Origin: Diplocarpon mali
Taxonomy: Eukaryota > Ascomycota > Leotiomycetes > Helotiales > Drepanopezizaceae
Length of the DNA: 64,000 nt
Assembly (NCBI GenBank): GCA_024741835.1
Contig: JAENRP010000124.1
Location: 45,131-109,130 of the forward strand
Direction of reading: 5' to 3'
Below, piece by piece: positions 9,947-22,640 of this stretch. The stretch's first letter is position 1. The number at the start of each line of letters is the position of its first letter. Made by a program: the position numbers and the translations under genes. Below the pieces are notes generated by a model. That model was given only the letters and a program-made list of their open reading frames with translations. It was not told the DNA's origin and ran no database searches.

Positions 9947-11779
9947 ATGATTCTCCCCCGCCCACGCACTTTCTTCGCCAGGTGCCTAAACACCATTGGA
10001 GTCCCATCCAGAGTCACTTTCACCCTCACCAGAGCCTTCTTTTCATGCCATCACATGAAACGCAAGCGATCAGTTCTCGAGGAGCTTCGTCCGGTGAAGA
10101 TTTCTAGGTGCGGGATGGCGACAGTAAAAATCACGCTAACTCGACAGGAGTCTCAGTTGAGGAACCTTCTGCTCGATGTTGCTCGCTACATTGACGAGTC
10201 CAAGGAGATCAAAGAGAAGATCGAGCTTCGATTTGCAGGTGGATGGGTCCGGGATAAGCTTCTTGGCATTCCAAGTAATGATATCGATACGGCGATCAAT
10301 GCTATGACCGGTCATGCTTTCAGTACCAAGATGCGAGAGTATCTAACGGATAAGGGTAACCAGAGGAAGCACGGTTTCGGTGCCGGTGGCCTGGGCAACC
10401 TTCACAAGATTTCTGCAAACCCGGAAAAGTCCAAACATCTCGAGACCGTAACTACGAAGATTTATGGCTTCGATGTCGATTTCGTCAATTTACGGAAGGA
10501 GACCTATTTAGATGACAGCCGGAATCCTCAGATGGAGTTTGGTACTGCGGAAGAGGATGCTTTGAGACGAGATGCTACTATCAATGCGCTCTTCTACAAC
10601 CTCCATACCGATTTGGTGGAAGACTTCACGTCTGGTCTGGAGGATCTTACTACACGCCGCATCAGGACCCCTCTCGAGCCCAAGACTACGTTCACGGATG
10701 ACCCGCTGCGTGTCTTGAGGTTGATTCGATTTTCGAGCCGGTTAGATTTCACTATTGATCCTGCGTCTGAAGCTGCTATGAGCGATCCTGCTGTCATGAC
10801 AGCTCTGAACTCCAAGATTAGTCGGGAGCGGGTTGGTGCTGAGCTCGAGAAGATGCTTAGTAAAGGTCAGTCACTCAGTAAACTTCTGTTCAAAAAGCTC
10901 TTCTAATCCAAATGTAGGCCGAGATCCCAAAGGCTCTTTGAATCTGATCGATAGACTTGGACTCTATTCGACAATCTTCAGCGATCCTAAGACTGAAGGA
11001 GCTTTTACCCCAGATACTAAAGACTGGCACATCGCTTATGAGTTCTTAGCGGAACTCAAATCCAACGAGAAACTAGGAGTCATCTATGAAAGTCTCTTTC
11101 CGGAGAATTTGGATGACGTAAAGTACATAAGCTGGGTCTTAGCATCTCTCACGCCCTGGTCTCAATCTCCACTACCTCAGCCTCCTGCTGGTAGCTTCAA
11201 GGTGCCTTTACCGCTTGGAACGAGAGTCGCCAGAGAAGGCTTGAAATTGCCGTCCAAGATCTGCGATGCGATCACAGGGGCTTTTAGACATCGGGAGCAG
11301 ATTACCGAGCTCAAGGAGGCGATTGTGCGGAAGGATGATTACACCAACGACCCGGCCATTGTAGGCATGACTATCCGCCGATGGAACTCTCAAGGCGGAT
11401 ACTGGCGTCTTCAGGCTTTGTTCGCGATTCTAGTCGACGCTCTGAATAGTGACACAGGATGTAAGTCATACCTCTCAACATTATCCATTTCTACGCTAAC
11501 GTCAAAGAAGCATTCAGTGCCATAGTCAGCGATTGGGCAGAGTTCATTACTCACTTGAACAGGATGAAAATTATGGACGCAGCTAGTGTGAAGAGCATCA
11601 TTGATGGGAAGCAACTGTGCAAGGAACTCGGTGGCATTAAGCCTGGTGTTTGGATGAAACCGGCTTTAGACGTAGTGATGGAGTGGCAGCTTCGAAATCC
11701 CGGCGTGGAGGACTATCAGGAAGCCATTCAGGGGTTGAAGAGACGCAGAGAGGAATTGCAGATTCCGATGCCGCAATAG
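9947..11779 (+). CDS. CCA1: CCA-adding tRNA nucleotidyltransferase
   Basis: The enzyme adds or repairs the 3' CCA of tRNAs in nucleus, cytosol and mitochondria. Exons 9947-10865, 10918-11460 and 11511-11779 (introns 52 and 50 nt) give 576 aa. The class II nucleotidyltransferase head has GGWVRDKLLG, the metal-binding DID (IDTA), the RRD motif (LRRDATINAL) and the DPLRVLRLIRFSSR motif. Three in-frame ATGs matter: 9947 opens an Arg/hydroxylated, acid-free leader (ILPRPRTFFARCLNTIG) typical of a mitochondrial presequence; 10055 starts just before KRKR; 10115 starts directly before the conserved body (ATVKITLTRQE). Yeast CCA1 also uses several starts to reach different compartments, so the same is inferred here. 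Start choice is therefore open; the identity is firm. Confidence 0.9.
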
Positions 11780-12109
11780 ATTTCGCTTAACTTGTACTGC
11801 TGCGTACATACACGCTTAGATGAATCCGTCATGGCTATGACTTGTCTTTTGTCTGATCTCCTTGCACATCTCACTTGATCTCTCACAACCCTGAAGCGTA
11901 AACCAACGAATTAGGATCCCCACAGGAATATCAGTTAAATATTATTTCTAATGCCAACCTGAGCCCTCCAGACCAGCCCAGTTATCTTTCGCCAGCCATT
12001 GTGCATTGAGGGAAAGGGGCGAGCTAACGCTCGCTTGCAGCAACCGACAAATCACGGGGTATCTCTGGGAGTTCCAACACATGCTCCACAACTCAACCCC
12101 ATAATCAAC
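11780..12109. other. Intergenic CCA1-TTI2
   Basis: These 330 bp between two genes on the same strand hold the CCA1 terminator region and the TTI2 promoter. No element was recognised. Confidence 0.4.
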
Positions 12110-13944
12110 ATGTTCGCCCAAGCACGCCAATCCGCGAAGGCAGAAATATCGAAAAGCTCCAATGCAGATGAAATCCCGCAGCTCCCTTCACAATGTAAAG
12201 CTCTTTCCCTCGCTACTCGCGCTATTTCTGACAATTGTGTCTGCTAGCCCTGCCTGAAGAGTACTCGATCGCCCAGCTCGCAGATGAGTGTATCTGTATC
12301 GCAGCCCACGAGGATGAACTACAGAACCTTGTTATTGTGAGCAGTTGTCTGTCCAATTCAGAGACGCTGCCACGTGTAGGCAGCGATGAGGAGCATATCG
12401 CCGCCCTCTCATCCTGGCTGTCTCGGGCGATTCTCCCAACTGCAGAATGCATCACCGAAGACGATGCACCTGAAAGTAGGTCTTGATTTGACCTTTTACT
12501 GCAGAAGTCTAAACCTGAGTTACAGATTTATCATTGGAAACTCGCCAACAGTATCTGCATAGTGCTCGGCAAAAAGCAATCCTCGGCCTCAGAAGCCTGC
12601 TCACCATTCTCACCCTCACCACGTCTACCACGTCTTTCCCAGAAAATCAAACTCTCATCTCAATACTTGCGCACACCTCTCCCCAAGATCCCTGGACAAC
12701 GCCGCTGTCCCTGTCCCTTGCCTCCTCACTGCTCTCTCTCCCTTCCATCGAGGCCCAAACGTCCTCCCCGGACTTCATACCGACCCTCCTGCAAACGTTC
12801 ATCCGGCCGCTCTTCTCCGCCTCCGCACCAGCGACGATCACTACGTCTGGGAGGAAAGCAGCACCAAGTTCAGCACCACCGAAACGAGTTGATTTCGCGA
12901 ATGAAAGAGCAGGGAAACCGTGGAGGTATGAGAAGCCGTGGTCGGTTGCAGTGTTGGAATGGGCTCTGATACACATCTCGGTACGTTCTTGCTTACTCTA
13001 TTCTTCCACGATCGCAAAATAAGAACAAGAGAGTTAACCAATTGATACCATAGAGCGCAGCAACATCTCAATCCTGGCCCTTGATCCTCCCACCTCTACT
13101 AACCCTCCTCGACTCCCCCTCCCCCTCCCTCCTTCCCCGCGGCCTCCATCTCACAGCTCTTTTCCTCCCGAAACTCACCGCCTCCCTCCTCTTACAAACA
13201 GGTCTCTCCTCCGTCTTTGAAGATGCCATCTTGCCCACGCTCATGCTCCTCCCCTCCACGACGTCTCTACCAGATTCTCTGAGGATAGTTGGGGCAGGGT
13301 ATGAGGCGCTGTGGGCACTTTACGGGGTCAGATTCGACCAGGACTCTACTGTGGATCTCGAGTCAAGATCGAAGATCAAGGAGAAGAGTCAGAATGAGAA
13401 GAGGCGTGAAAGCGAAGTGCAGCGTCTCCAGTTCCTGGACATGGTTCTCCGGAAAGGAATCATGTCCGCAGCGTTCCACGCCTCTAACCACCCCTCCATC
13501 ATCACGCTCCTGATAGTGCAGCTCCGCATCGTGGTGCAGAAACAAGGCGTCCACGCCGTGAAACACCTCAAGGAAATCATCCCGCTCTTGTCGTCTGTCC
13601 TGACTGATCCTTTTGGAAACGCACGGATAGAAGGGCTGTTGGAGGCGATGAAGACCCTGAGGGTCGTGGTGCTGTGTTGTTGGGTGAGGGTTGGTGGGGA
13701 GGAGTGGAGGGAGAGTTGTGTGAGGATGTTGGTGCTTTGCTGGAAGGCTGTTGAGGAGGGGGGGCAGGAGGCAAGAGAAGAGCATACAGTTGCGAAGTTG
13801 AAGGGCGAAATCAGGGTTGTGGGACGGTTACTGGTCAAAGCTGTTCAACAGCTGGAGGTAGAAGACTTCAAGATGGAGCTGGGGCCATTGTTGGATATCG
13901 ACGGGGCGGTTGGGGAAATTTTTGGATTCGACGACACAGATTGA
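12110..13944 (+). CDS. TTI2: Tel2-interacting protein 2 (TTT complex subunit)
   Basis: Tti2 forms the TTT complex with Tel2 and Tti1, an Hsp90 co-chaperone that matures PIKK kinases (ATM/Tel1, ATR/Mec1, TOR). Four exons, 12110-12194, 12248-12475, 12526-12980 and 13054-13944, total 1659 nt (552 aa). The protein is helical and Leu-rich, as expected for a HEAT-like scaffold; recognisable family parts are the ALIHIS/SQSWPLILPPLLTLLD junction and the C-terminal stretch LLIVQLRIVVQKQGVHAVKHLKEIIPLL. Splice joins keep the frame and remove three in-frame stops. The first exon is short and its ATG is chosen because the upstream frame has no support. Identity rests on remembered family resemblance, so moderate-high confidence. 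Confidence 0.75.
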
Positions 13945-14172
13945 CAAAAGATCAGGACCATCAAATGTCTAGAACTTCTCGATTTTGGAATCTCCCATGC
14001 TACGCCTGGTATCTCATGCTACATATCAAATTCCGAAATCTTCAACCACAACCCGGCCCAGCCCAACGTCAAGAACGCAACGCCTTCCGTATAACCCTGC
14101 CGGCCTACTTACTCCTAGTCGTTTTCTCAAAATAAAATGAAAATCTTTTGCTCCTCTCACATCAAGAGCAGT

Positions 14173-17100
14173 TCAATCAATTGGCTGCTGCTTGAAAAAG
14201 CTCTTCCCCGACAACCACTTCCTATAAGCCTTATATCTCTTCTTCCCCAAGTCCTCCTCAAACACTATCAACGGCCGCTCCCCCACTGTCAGAAAATCCC
14301 TCATCTCCTCCACTATCGCCCCGTCCTCTTCCTCTTCTCTCTCACCCGCAGCAACAATTCCCACATCTTTCCAGCTGCCATTCACATAATCCAGGTACTC
14401 GGCATCGATCTCAGTCGGTATCTCGTTACTTACAACCAGAGGCAGAGTTTGCGGGTGCGAGATGTAGCGTGCGTAATCACTTTCTTCTTGAGTGGAGACC
14501 GAGGGGTTGAGTGATTCGTGCACCACTTGTGTGAAGGTCCATTGGGCTGCTTTGCTTTTGTCAAGGGGTGTCAATTTTTGTTTTTGTGGGGAGAGGGTTG
14601 AGTGTTGGGTTTCTTTCATGATACTCGGATGGGTATCGGATTTTTCGTGAATTGGTTGCAGCCACCGTTGGATTGAGATGCGCTTTGTGTTGAGCGTGAC
14701 ACCGGATTTCATAGAAAAATTATCATCGTCGACTATTGTTTCCTCAGAGGGATCGACGATGTTCACTTCTTTGCGGGTCTTTCGTTCCGGCACGTGTTGG
14801 TCGAGTTCAGTGCGTACTTTGAAGGGGGAGAGATCGTAGCGCCCTTCTTGCGTGGGGCGAATGGGAATGTAGCGGATGGTAGAGTTGAGCTTGCCCATGT
14901 AGGAGAAGACTTTGAGGAGAGAGGAGACGGAAAGAGGTTTGTAGTACTCGACCCAGTATTCGTCGAAATAGGTTAACGGTTTCAGAGACATAGGACCAGG
15001 TGGGTCAACGTGTGGAGGAAGTATGCGTTTTTCGAGGAAGGAGGACGTGTACCAGTTGATGTAGCTGCGTCTGCGTTTGCCCGACCAGGCGCGTGGGTCG
15101 GCATGGTGGAGGTAGTAGTCTGTTGCGAGATCCCAGAGCATGGGTTGACCTTGGGTGAAGATGTAGTTTCCTAGAAAGAGGTTGTATGCCTCTTGACGCT
15201 GGCCGTCGAGGAAAGAGTTGTTGTAGTACCGCTTGAAGCTTTCTACCATATCTCGCGAATGGCTAGTCCATTGGTTAATTTTCCGATAGGTTTCCATGGT
15301 ATTTACGAGCTGTGAACCACCGTATTGGATCGCAATGGTATCCCCGTGGTCGTGGTACATGTGTGTGAAGAGGTTGACTGCATCAGTATCGTAGTCGATG
15401 GAAGTGTCGGCGATAATTCCAAGGGCATGAAGCTGATGGCCGAGAGCTCTTTTGCCGATCACGAACTGTGCAGCATTTGTCCGGTCCAAGCAATCAATAC
15501 AATTCGTTCTCGCAACGCCATTTTGTACTCTAGGTATGGAAACATTGCCATCTCCGTTATGGAAGAATCCAGTCGTTGTTACAACCTCTTCAGCAATGTT
15601 CTCAAGTGTCCCAATCACATCCTGATCACGACTTTTCGAAGCACGACTCATATCCCATGCCTTGTGGATGATTTTCTTGTCCGCTGGAAGGAACTGGTTG
15701 AGATATTTTATAGCGTTTGTAAACTCGTGAAGAAGCTTAGATTCTCTGGGTGTCCGCTCTCGAGATTTTACCAGGTTTAGAACGTAGACTGGAGCCCCGT
15801 ATCTTTCAAACAAATTGTCAAAGTGGAGAGCAGCAGCACTGTAGAATGGATCGACAAGATTTAATTCGATTGGTGGCTTTGGGGTAACGCCGGTATTGTC
15901 TTGTGTCCAGTAAAGAGGTATGCTGCCTCGATGCTGGATGTACGATGTGAAGTTTGGACTGGCAAATAACTTACCTCCAGGAGCGTGAAACGAGGTGGTT
16001 AGCATCTCCGAGACTATCTGCTCGGTCTCGACATCATTCGCAACATAGCCCTGCTGTTGTTAGCCGAAAAATCATCGGAGTAGCTCCAAACATACCAAAT
16101 CGTTTGCACCTCGCTTCAAGAAACGAGCACCGGCAAAATACCTGGACCGCCTTGCAATGATGGTTATGTATACAGTACGACCGTAGATTGAAATTGCTGG
16201 AACTGTTAGTCTGGCCACAGCTTAGTATCACGAGACCTACCGGACTGATCGATATAGCCATGGATAACTGGTATACACCAATCATATGTATTTTTCAAAG
16301 CAGCTACCGCGGGTTGCAACAAATAGCTATTCCATACGAACATAGAGTTGTAGCATGTATTGTGAGGATAGGATACGCCCTTCGCTATTGCCTCTCTTTC
16401 AGCCATTATGTTGTGCTGCAGCGTGCGCGTGATATCGTAGGAATAGCTGTAGTGGAACGACTTTGTGAGATCCAAGTTACCAAGTATGCCGATGAAGCGC
16501 GCTTCTTCAGGATTCCGATGGTCTGGTTTGAAACGGGAGCTGGTTGCAATCGTCAAGGGGACAAGTTCCGTTTTATCGATCTGATAGACGAAGTGTCCAC
16601 CGATCATAGCCACTTGGCTTCTCTTGGTTATGACAAGCATGTAATATATCCCGGTGAAACGAATGAAGCCAAGAATTCCCCATGTCACGAATCGTTGCTT
16701 CAGTCCTCCAGTACTCTTATTACCATCATCAATAGCGTTCAGTAACTGGCCCATCTCCTTCTTGGTATAGACAATTTCATCTTCAGAAATGTTCAGGCTT
16801 CCAGCATCCGCCGTCCGGTCGATTTTCAAGATCCGAAAACGCCTATCCATCACATCTTGACCAACGAAGAAATACCGGGTGGCAGTCTCGTACAATGTGA
16901 ACTTGTGCATCTTGCAAACTCCTACCTCTCCCACCTTTTCGTACTCCGCGCCCTTGTTTCTTTTCAGATCCGGGGTCGGACTAGTGCTTCGCTGGAAGGG
17001 CAGTGCTATGGACTCCGCATCGTCCTCGTCTTCCCCTCCAGACGGTGGTCTGTTGGACTGCTCCGGAATCTGGGGTGGATTGTTATGCAGCGGAGGAAAT

Positions 17101-17291
17101 TTAGGTAGAGACTGGTCGCTGACTTCTGGGTTCTTGAACTCCACAGTCAATGGAGAAGTCATAGCAGAGGTCGATCTAGATGTATTGTCGGTGGATATGC
17201 TGGTGGCATCACAATGGACGTGGTTACTCGCAGTGTCAACGGGCGGTGGAGAGTGTCCACGCCGAGACGGACCATCTTCTTGATCGGCCAT
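14173..17291 (-). CDS. FIG4: Phosphoinositide 5-phosphatase Fig4 (SAC domain)
   Basis: Fig4 turns over PI(3,5)P2 on the vacuole and also supports its synthesis by Fab1/PIKfyve in the Vac14 complex. Exons 17291-16241, 16202-16096 and 16050-14173 sum to 3036 nt (1011 aa). A disordered N-terminus (about 1-110) precedes the SAC domain; the catalytic CX5R motif is seen in [16 protein letters not shown]. Further family blocks include [19 protein letters not shown] (spanning intron 16051-16095), [25 protein letters not shown] and [20 protein letters not shown]. The intron at 16203-16240 is only 38 nt, near the lower limit for fungi, but splicing it restores the frame. The C-terminal 200 residues are poorly conserved and acidic. 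Confidence 0.93.
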
Positions 17292-17719
17292 TGCGGTAGG
17301 GAGCTGATCGTTAATTGATCACCATGCTCGAGCTTGCTGTTCAGATGTCGTTTTGATAGTTGTGGGCAGGTTGCCTTGAAGTCCTGCGTCTTTCCAGCTC
17401 ATCGGGGACGTCGGAGGGCGGGGCGGGATGCCAAGGCTAGCGGAAACCCGCCGACTAAGAGCCCTGTGCTTAGGTAAGTAAGTAGTAAGCAACTCATCAA
17501 GGCATATCTGCAAACCCCTGCTTTCCATGTGAAAATTGGGCTGCCATCGTTCGTTTTCTCACCACCGAGGATCCGCCAATTGCAATCCCACCACTACCAC
17601 CCACCCTCTTTTTTCGTTTTCCTTTTTCTTTTGCTTCTTTTCAATCTCCTTGTATTACCAGTATATCCTCATGATGTCCCCCCTTTCTGGCTTCCTGTTC
17701 TAATGCCTATCACGTCGCC

Positions 17720-18745
17720 ATGTCTGATGACACCCGTCAGACAGAGAGCGCCATCTTCAAACAGAAGGATGACATAATTCAGGGTGAGTTCTCCTGGCAT
17801 GTGACTGCCACGAACTAAAATTGACAAAACCGCAGACGTTCTCCACGAAGAAGATGTACGTACCGGTTGAGAAAGATGGCTTTCGCAGTACAGGGCTGAT
17901 TCGGAATAGCTCTACAAAATCCTCGGCGCACCGAGATCTGCTTCCCCTGCAGAATTGCGACGATTTTACCTTGAAAGATCGAAAATTTGTCATCCCGACA
18001 AACCGCCATTCCATGAATTGTCTACGAGGTTAGCCGAAATTCTATGCACATGCTGTTTATGTCGCATCTAATAACCTCAAGTGCATTTCAACGACTCGGC
18101 TTCGCCTTCGATATCTTGAAGTCCCCCAGTGCAAGGAGGACTTACGATCGAGCCTCAAAGCCAACCTCGTCCCAACTGCCAGACAAGACAACCTTCCTTG
18201 GCGGTGAGCACACATTTCGTAGTGCTGTCGAAGCCATCCTCCACGAGTTTATGACCGGAGATTTTGTTATCGTCAAAAGATGGCTCGAATCACTTCACAT
18301 ACAGTATCCCAACCTCGTTAGCGAAGAAGTCGTGATTAATATCGAAAAAAGTTTCATCCGGATCCGAGAGTTAGTATTGACGACCAGAACATATGCGCTC
18401 TTGATATACATCGAATTGGGTAGAATAAACCGGGTCCAAAAACGGCTGATGGGTCTGGGGTATTTTGATGTCGTTGGACGCGCACGACTTACGATTCACT
18501 TAGTCAGAGTTACGCTTGCGGTTCCGATGCGAGTCGATCGAGCTTTGAAAGAAAAAGAAGAAAAGGCCTGGAGAGCCAAATTTGCGGGATTACAAGCTCG
18601 GGGTTCCACTCCTACAGAAACTATGGGAAAGGCTGGAATCCTCAACGACCGGATCAGCAAGGTCTTGGAATTTATCGTCGGCACGGCTGGCAAGGATGAA
18701 AGCGCAGACGAAGCGTGGAGCGCAAGTCATGGAAAAGTGTCTTAA
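17720..18745 (+). CDS. J-domain (DnaJ/Hsp40) protein of unknown specificity
   Basis: The protein (288 aa) carries a J domain, so it should stimulate an Hsp70 partner. Exons are 17720-17783, 17836-17855 (20 nt), 17910-18028 and 18082-18745; introns 52-54 nt. The J domain (about residues 26-85) is split by two introns: LYKILGAPRSASPAELRRFY and the HPDK motif lie in exon 3, and FQRLGFAFDILKSPSARRTYD, which corresponds to helix III/IV, opens exon 4. The C-terminal 190 residues are helical and basic, with no Gly/Phe or zinc-finger region, so this is a class C J protein. The client or compartment cannot be read from the sequence. Confidence 0.8.
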
Positions 18746-21332
18746 CGTGGCTTGATATTTGGAGTTGGGGCAAATGTAGCGCAGCATCGGGATCTCGGAG
18801 TCTGGAGTTGAGGTATGAATGGTGGAGAGTCAAGTCAGTTGGACAAGAACTCTCATCGCTTTCATCCTCGGTTTTATTTTCCTTGAAGTTGATAAATACC
18901 CACTTGCTTTGCGGGACGAGTCAAGATATCATGTTTTCCTTGTCGAAAGAGCTTGTGGGTTGCACATGAACTAAAAACACGTGAGTTTTCATGATCATAA
19001 TTTGGACTATTTCATATTAAATCATATCATGTCTCTAGACGATTTATCGGGATTCTATCGAAAGTTTGTCCTGCGCAACGAGTTTGCAATCCATGACCTT
19101 AACTTTTGTATTATACAAAATTACTTTCTCCATACTACAGAGTCCTGACTATACAACAAGCAAACGCTATTCCACCTGAACATGTGAAGTCAATATCCCT
19201 GCTGCTAAGATTCCCAAGTGTGCAGTTCTAGCAACCCTGTATGCACATACAATCGGCTAACGCGGCCAGGGATCCAAAACGATTTACATCCATCCAGCCC
19301 TGCACTTGACGCGCGACACTCACGCCGTGTAAGAGCTCTGGCTGAGTTTACCAAGTCTTGCGAATTTCTTATAATCCTCCTCGCGAATAGAGGTACTTCC
19401 TATTCTAAATAATTACCGCGTCTACATTTGCCACGGGCACTCTTCCTCCCAATCACTTCTTGAGAAGCTTTGGCACTCCGGTTAACCTGCCGGTCGTATT
19501 TACTTCTCGTCTCTGACACAAATTAGACGCGGGAGAGAAGCAATCGAGTGGGGTAACAGGGTAAAAGTGATCATCCACTGCTATTGAAGAGCCCCAGCTT
19601 TAGCGCAAGGTCCACACTGCCGATTTACCAAACAACTCAACCACGCTCAACAAGTAAAATGGCCTATCTACTAATATTCCCTCGGAAAACGCTCTTCAGA
19701 GTCTGCAATCAGAGAGCTCGAATGCTTTTCTTGCGACATGAGAGTGATGGGTTCCATTCCCAAGTTGAACAGGCACCTGGTTTTGGCTATCGTACTCCAA
19801 TGGGTGCAGCAACACACATTCATGTGCAGTTTCTCACAGCAATGTTGAAATCAAATTTTCTTCATCCACTATTTGTACCGGTTAAGACAGAGAACGCAAA
19901 GGGATCGACGGGCCATTAACTCCCACCCGGCGTGACTCAAGTGCCTGCGGAGAGCCCGGAGGTGAGGAGGTGCTTGGGTCTGATACTTTGATGTACGATG
20001 CCGAGTATGGGCCGGAATTTCGTGGTCTTCGATCCACTACCGATCGAGCGTTCAACGGCATTACGTGAGTCTCCGGCTTACGCGGTGCTATGGATTGAAA
20101 TATGTAACATCTTGGCATCCTTGGTTCTTGAATGTTTTTGCAGGACAATACCTTCTCGACCTGAAAACTGCAACCTGCTGGTACAGGGCTGAAATATGAA
20201 TTTCTCTAGGGAAGGAATCTTTGTTGCTATGTAGTACGCATTTTGCTCTGCTTGTTACTTCTTGACCATTGTTGAGCTCTAATTTCTTGACGACTTCAAT
20301 GTTCTTGTGTGCTTTATTCATCTCTCATAATTACTAAAAGGTTGTAAAGTGGCTTCCTTGTTTATCACTTCTCATCGTTATGTAAAATTTGACATTTCCA
20401 GCCACAGTCCAGACGATTTGGAAACGATCATTGTGTTTGACTTGGTGTTCTGCTTTTTTAAATTTATATTTATTTATAGCGCCTTGAGAAAAAATTCTGG
20501 CATACCTAAAAGACCCGGGAATCAACGTGCTAGAAGCTGAAGTTAGTGATTACCAGAATGGTAGCAGGAATTGGAGCTTGGCTGGTACTGAATTTAGAAG
20601 ATAGCTTCAAGAGGGCCGTGAAATCGGTTGCAGGAGCTGGTTATGCTCCGTTGCGCACTAGCTTGAATATTGATTTCCAACTCGAAATCAGTGCATGTCC
20701 CTTGACTGACGCAGTGTAGGCGGTTTTTGAAGGGGAAGGTTTCGTTTGTCCAAGAATGGACCTCCTACCTTATATCAACAACCTCATCCAGGTCATGCTA
20801 TACGCAGCTCCTAGCGCCATTTAATCAAACAATCCGGAATTTTTATCTCTGTAACATGTGAGAAGTAAGTGTAGTCCATCGTGTAAGCCTGGTACGGTGA
20901 GCACAAGATGGGAACGAGACCAGTGACGGCTTGTTTCGGAGACGTGAATCCCAACGCCAAATTATCCCTAAGCTGGTGAGCCGACATCGAGGGCTCGCCT
21001 GCGTATCTGTATTCTTAGGAGTAAGAGAGGATAATCTTCTATGCAAAAACTTTATACAAGGTGTCCAATTTACGACAAGTTTGATCGGCCGCCTTTGTTT
21101 TCTTTCGGGTACGATCGCGGCGTCTCGCTAAGAATAGATTGGAAGAGAAGAAAAGAGAAGATAAACAAAGGTAAGACAAGCAAAGTCTGATATTCTCTTG
21201 CTTAAAAATCCAAGCTCAAGGAGGTTTTATCATTATTTAAGAACCATAAAGAGTAGGCAATACCGCGAAAGGCCGTCAAACCTTTGGAATTCCATCTGCT
21301 AAAAATTTCCGCAACATTACCATCGAGAACCT
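18746..21332. other. Gene-poor island, left part
   Basis: About 2.6 kb without a supportable gene. Frames are short, and stops are frequent in all six. Several short stretches have weak coding feel but no family match. It forms the left flank of the TPR-protein relic. Confidence 0.5.
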
Positions 21333-22640
21333 TCAGGTAGAAACAATCTTCGCACCGATGGCCTCCATATTCTTGCTCGAACGACCATGGGAGTGTTTAC
21401 ACAGAGTCCATGTACCACTCGACTCTCGCAAGAATTTGGCATGCTTCCGCGACTCGGTGGCCATGAACACGAATCTATCGGGTTTCGTCCAGGTACCTAG
21501 GTCGTCCGCTCCCTTGAACTGCCACGTCTCTACGCTCCTCGTCTGCGCTTTCTTCCAGCCATCTTCGAATGTAAAGACGTCGGTGAGCTGTTGGTACAGA
21601 TCGAAGTAGATCTGCTGTTCCTTATCCCACCCTCCAAGACGCTGGTACGAGCGCTCCAGCAGCTCGAGCTGCTGAACTGCTATGGCTGCTGCTTCTGCTG
21701 GAGGTAGCTCTTCGTCTATGGCTGCTTCGCGAAGGAGATCCTCGTGAACGAGCATGTCTCTGCGGTAGTTACCAACTGTTCTGTAGAACGACGATAGGAG
21801 GTTGTGCATCTCCAGGGTGGTAGCGTCAAGATCAACCCAGACACGATGCAGGTTGTAGCATATGTCTTCACAGAGGTGGATAGCCTCTTCCTGGAGGCCG
21901 CGAGCAATTGGGTTTCGACAAGACGGCGCCTGATACTTACTACAACGGCTGAGGTCCAATTCTTCTGTACGTAGCGAGCGTTCTAAAGCTGCATGAGAAC
22001 CCACTAGAAGAGATGATAAGCCGTGGTTCAATGCAATGTTCAAATCTGGTATCGTTCACTCAACTCTAAGTCGTCGAAGTTCTGCTGCTCACCAGGCAGC
22101 CCGCAGACATCGATGAGCTCCTCGAGAGAAATCTCGATCACGCAAACTGATTGATCCGAATAAACTTGATTTTTTTTTTAAAGATGGTTGCAGAGATATC
22201 TTGCGTGTGATTTTGCAACTTTGATTCGATGGCTGATTTGTAAACGCCAAGGGTCAGAGCGAGTTAGAGACCAAGGCCAATCTCCCGGCGACTTGGGCTG
22301 CGAAGAACTCGGCCAACTTCAGGACTTTGTTCCACATACTTGAGGAATGTGGCTGCCTCGTATTAGTTCACCTTCTTGGTGTTTCTTATAAGACAAGAAT
22401 TGACCATTTGCCTAAGTCTGATTCCAGCAACGTAATCAAAGAAAATCCCGACAGAGTTGACGCTGCTCAAGAACTCTCCGGAAGAAAATCCAAGTTCGGT
22501 CCGGCATATTGGAATTGCTTGATGTATCGCATCACGGAGGCTTTGAGACTTGTGAGAGTTTGCATTACCATTGGTAGTGCCGTTGGCTTTGCCATTGCCA
22601 TTGAGCTGCATATACTTACTGGAAACCTGTGTCGCTATGG
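21333..22640 (-). pseudogene. Relic of a fungal TPR-type protein, N- and C-terminal pieces
   Basis: Pieces of one protein family lie in order on the minus strand but in different frames. The N-terminal part (22620-22370) reads SSVNSVGIFFDYVAGIRLRQM; a second frame (about 22340-22265) reads MWNKVLKLAEFFAAQVAG, which normally follows closely. The C-terminal part (21960-21333) reads EEAIHLCEDICYNLHRVW, LDATTLEMHNLLSSFYR and ERSYQRLGGWDKEQQIYFDL, typical of the C-terminus of large tetratricopeptide-like fungal proteins. The central part, several hundred residues in intact members as I recall them, is missing. A fragment at about 22150-22050 (ISLEELIDVCGLPGEQQ) may be a further remnant. Frame breaks plus the internal deletion argue for a dead gene. 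Family match is from memory. Confidence 0.55.
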
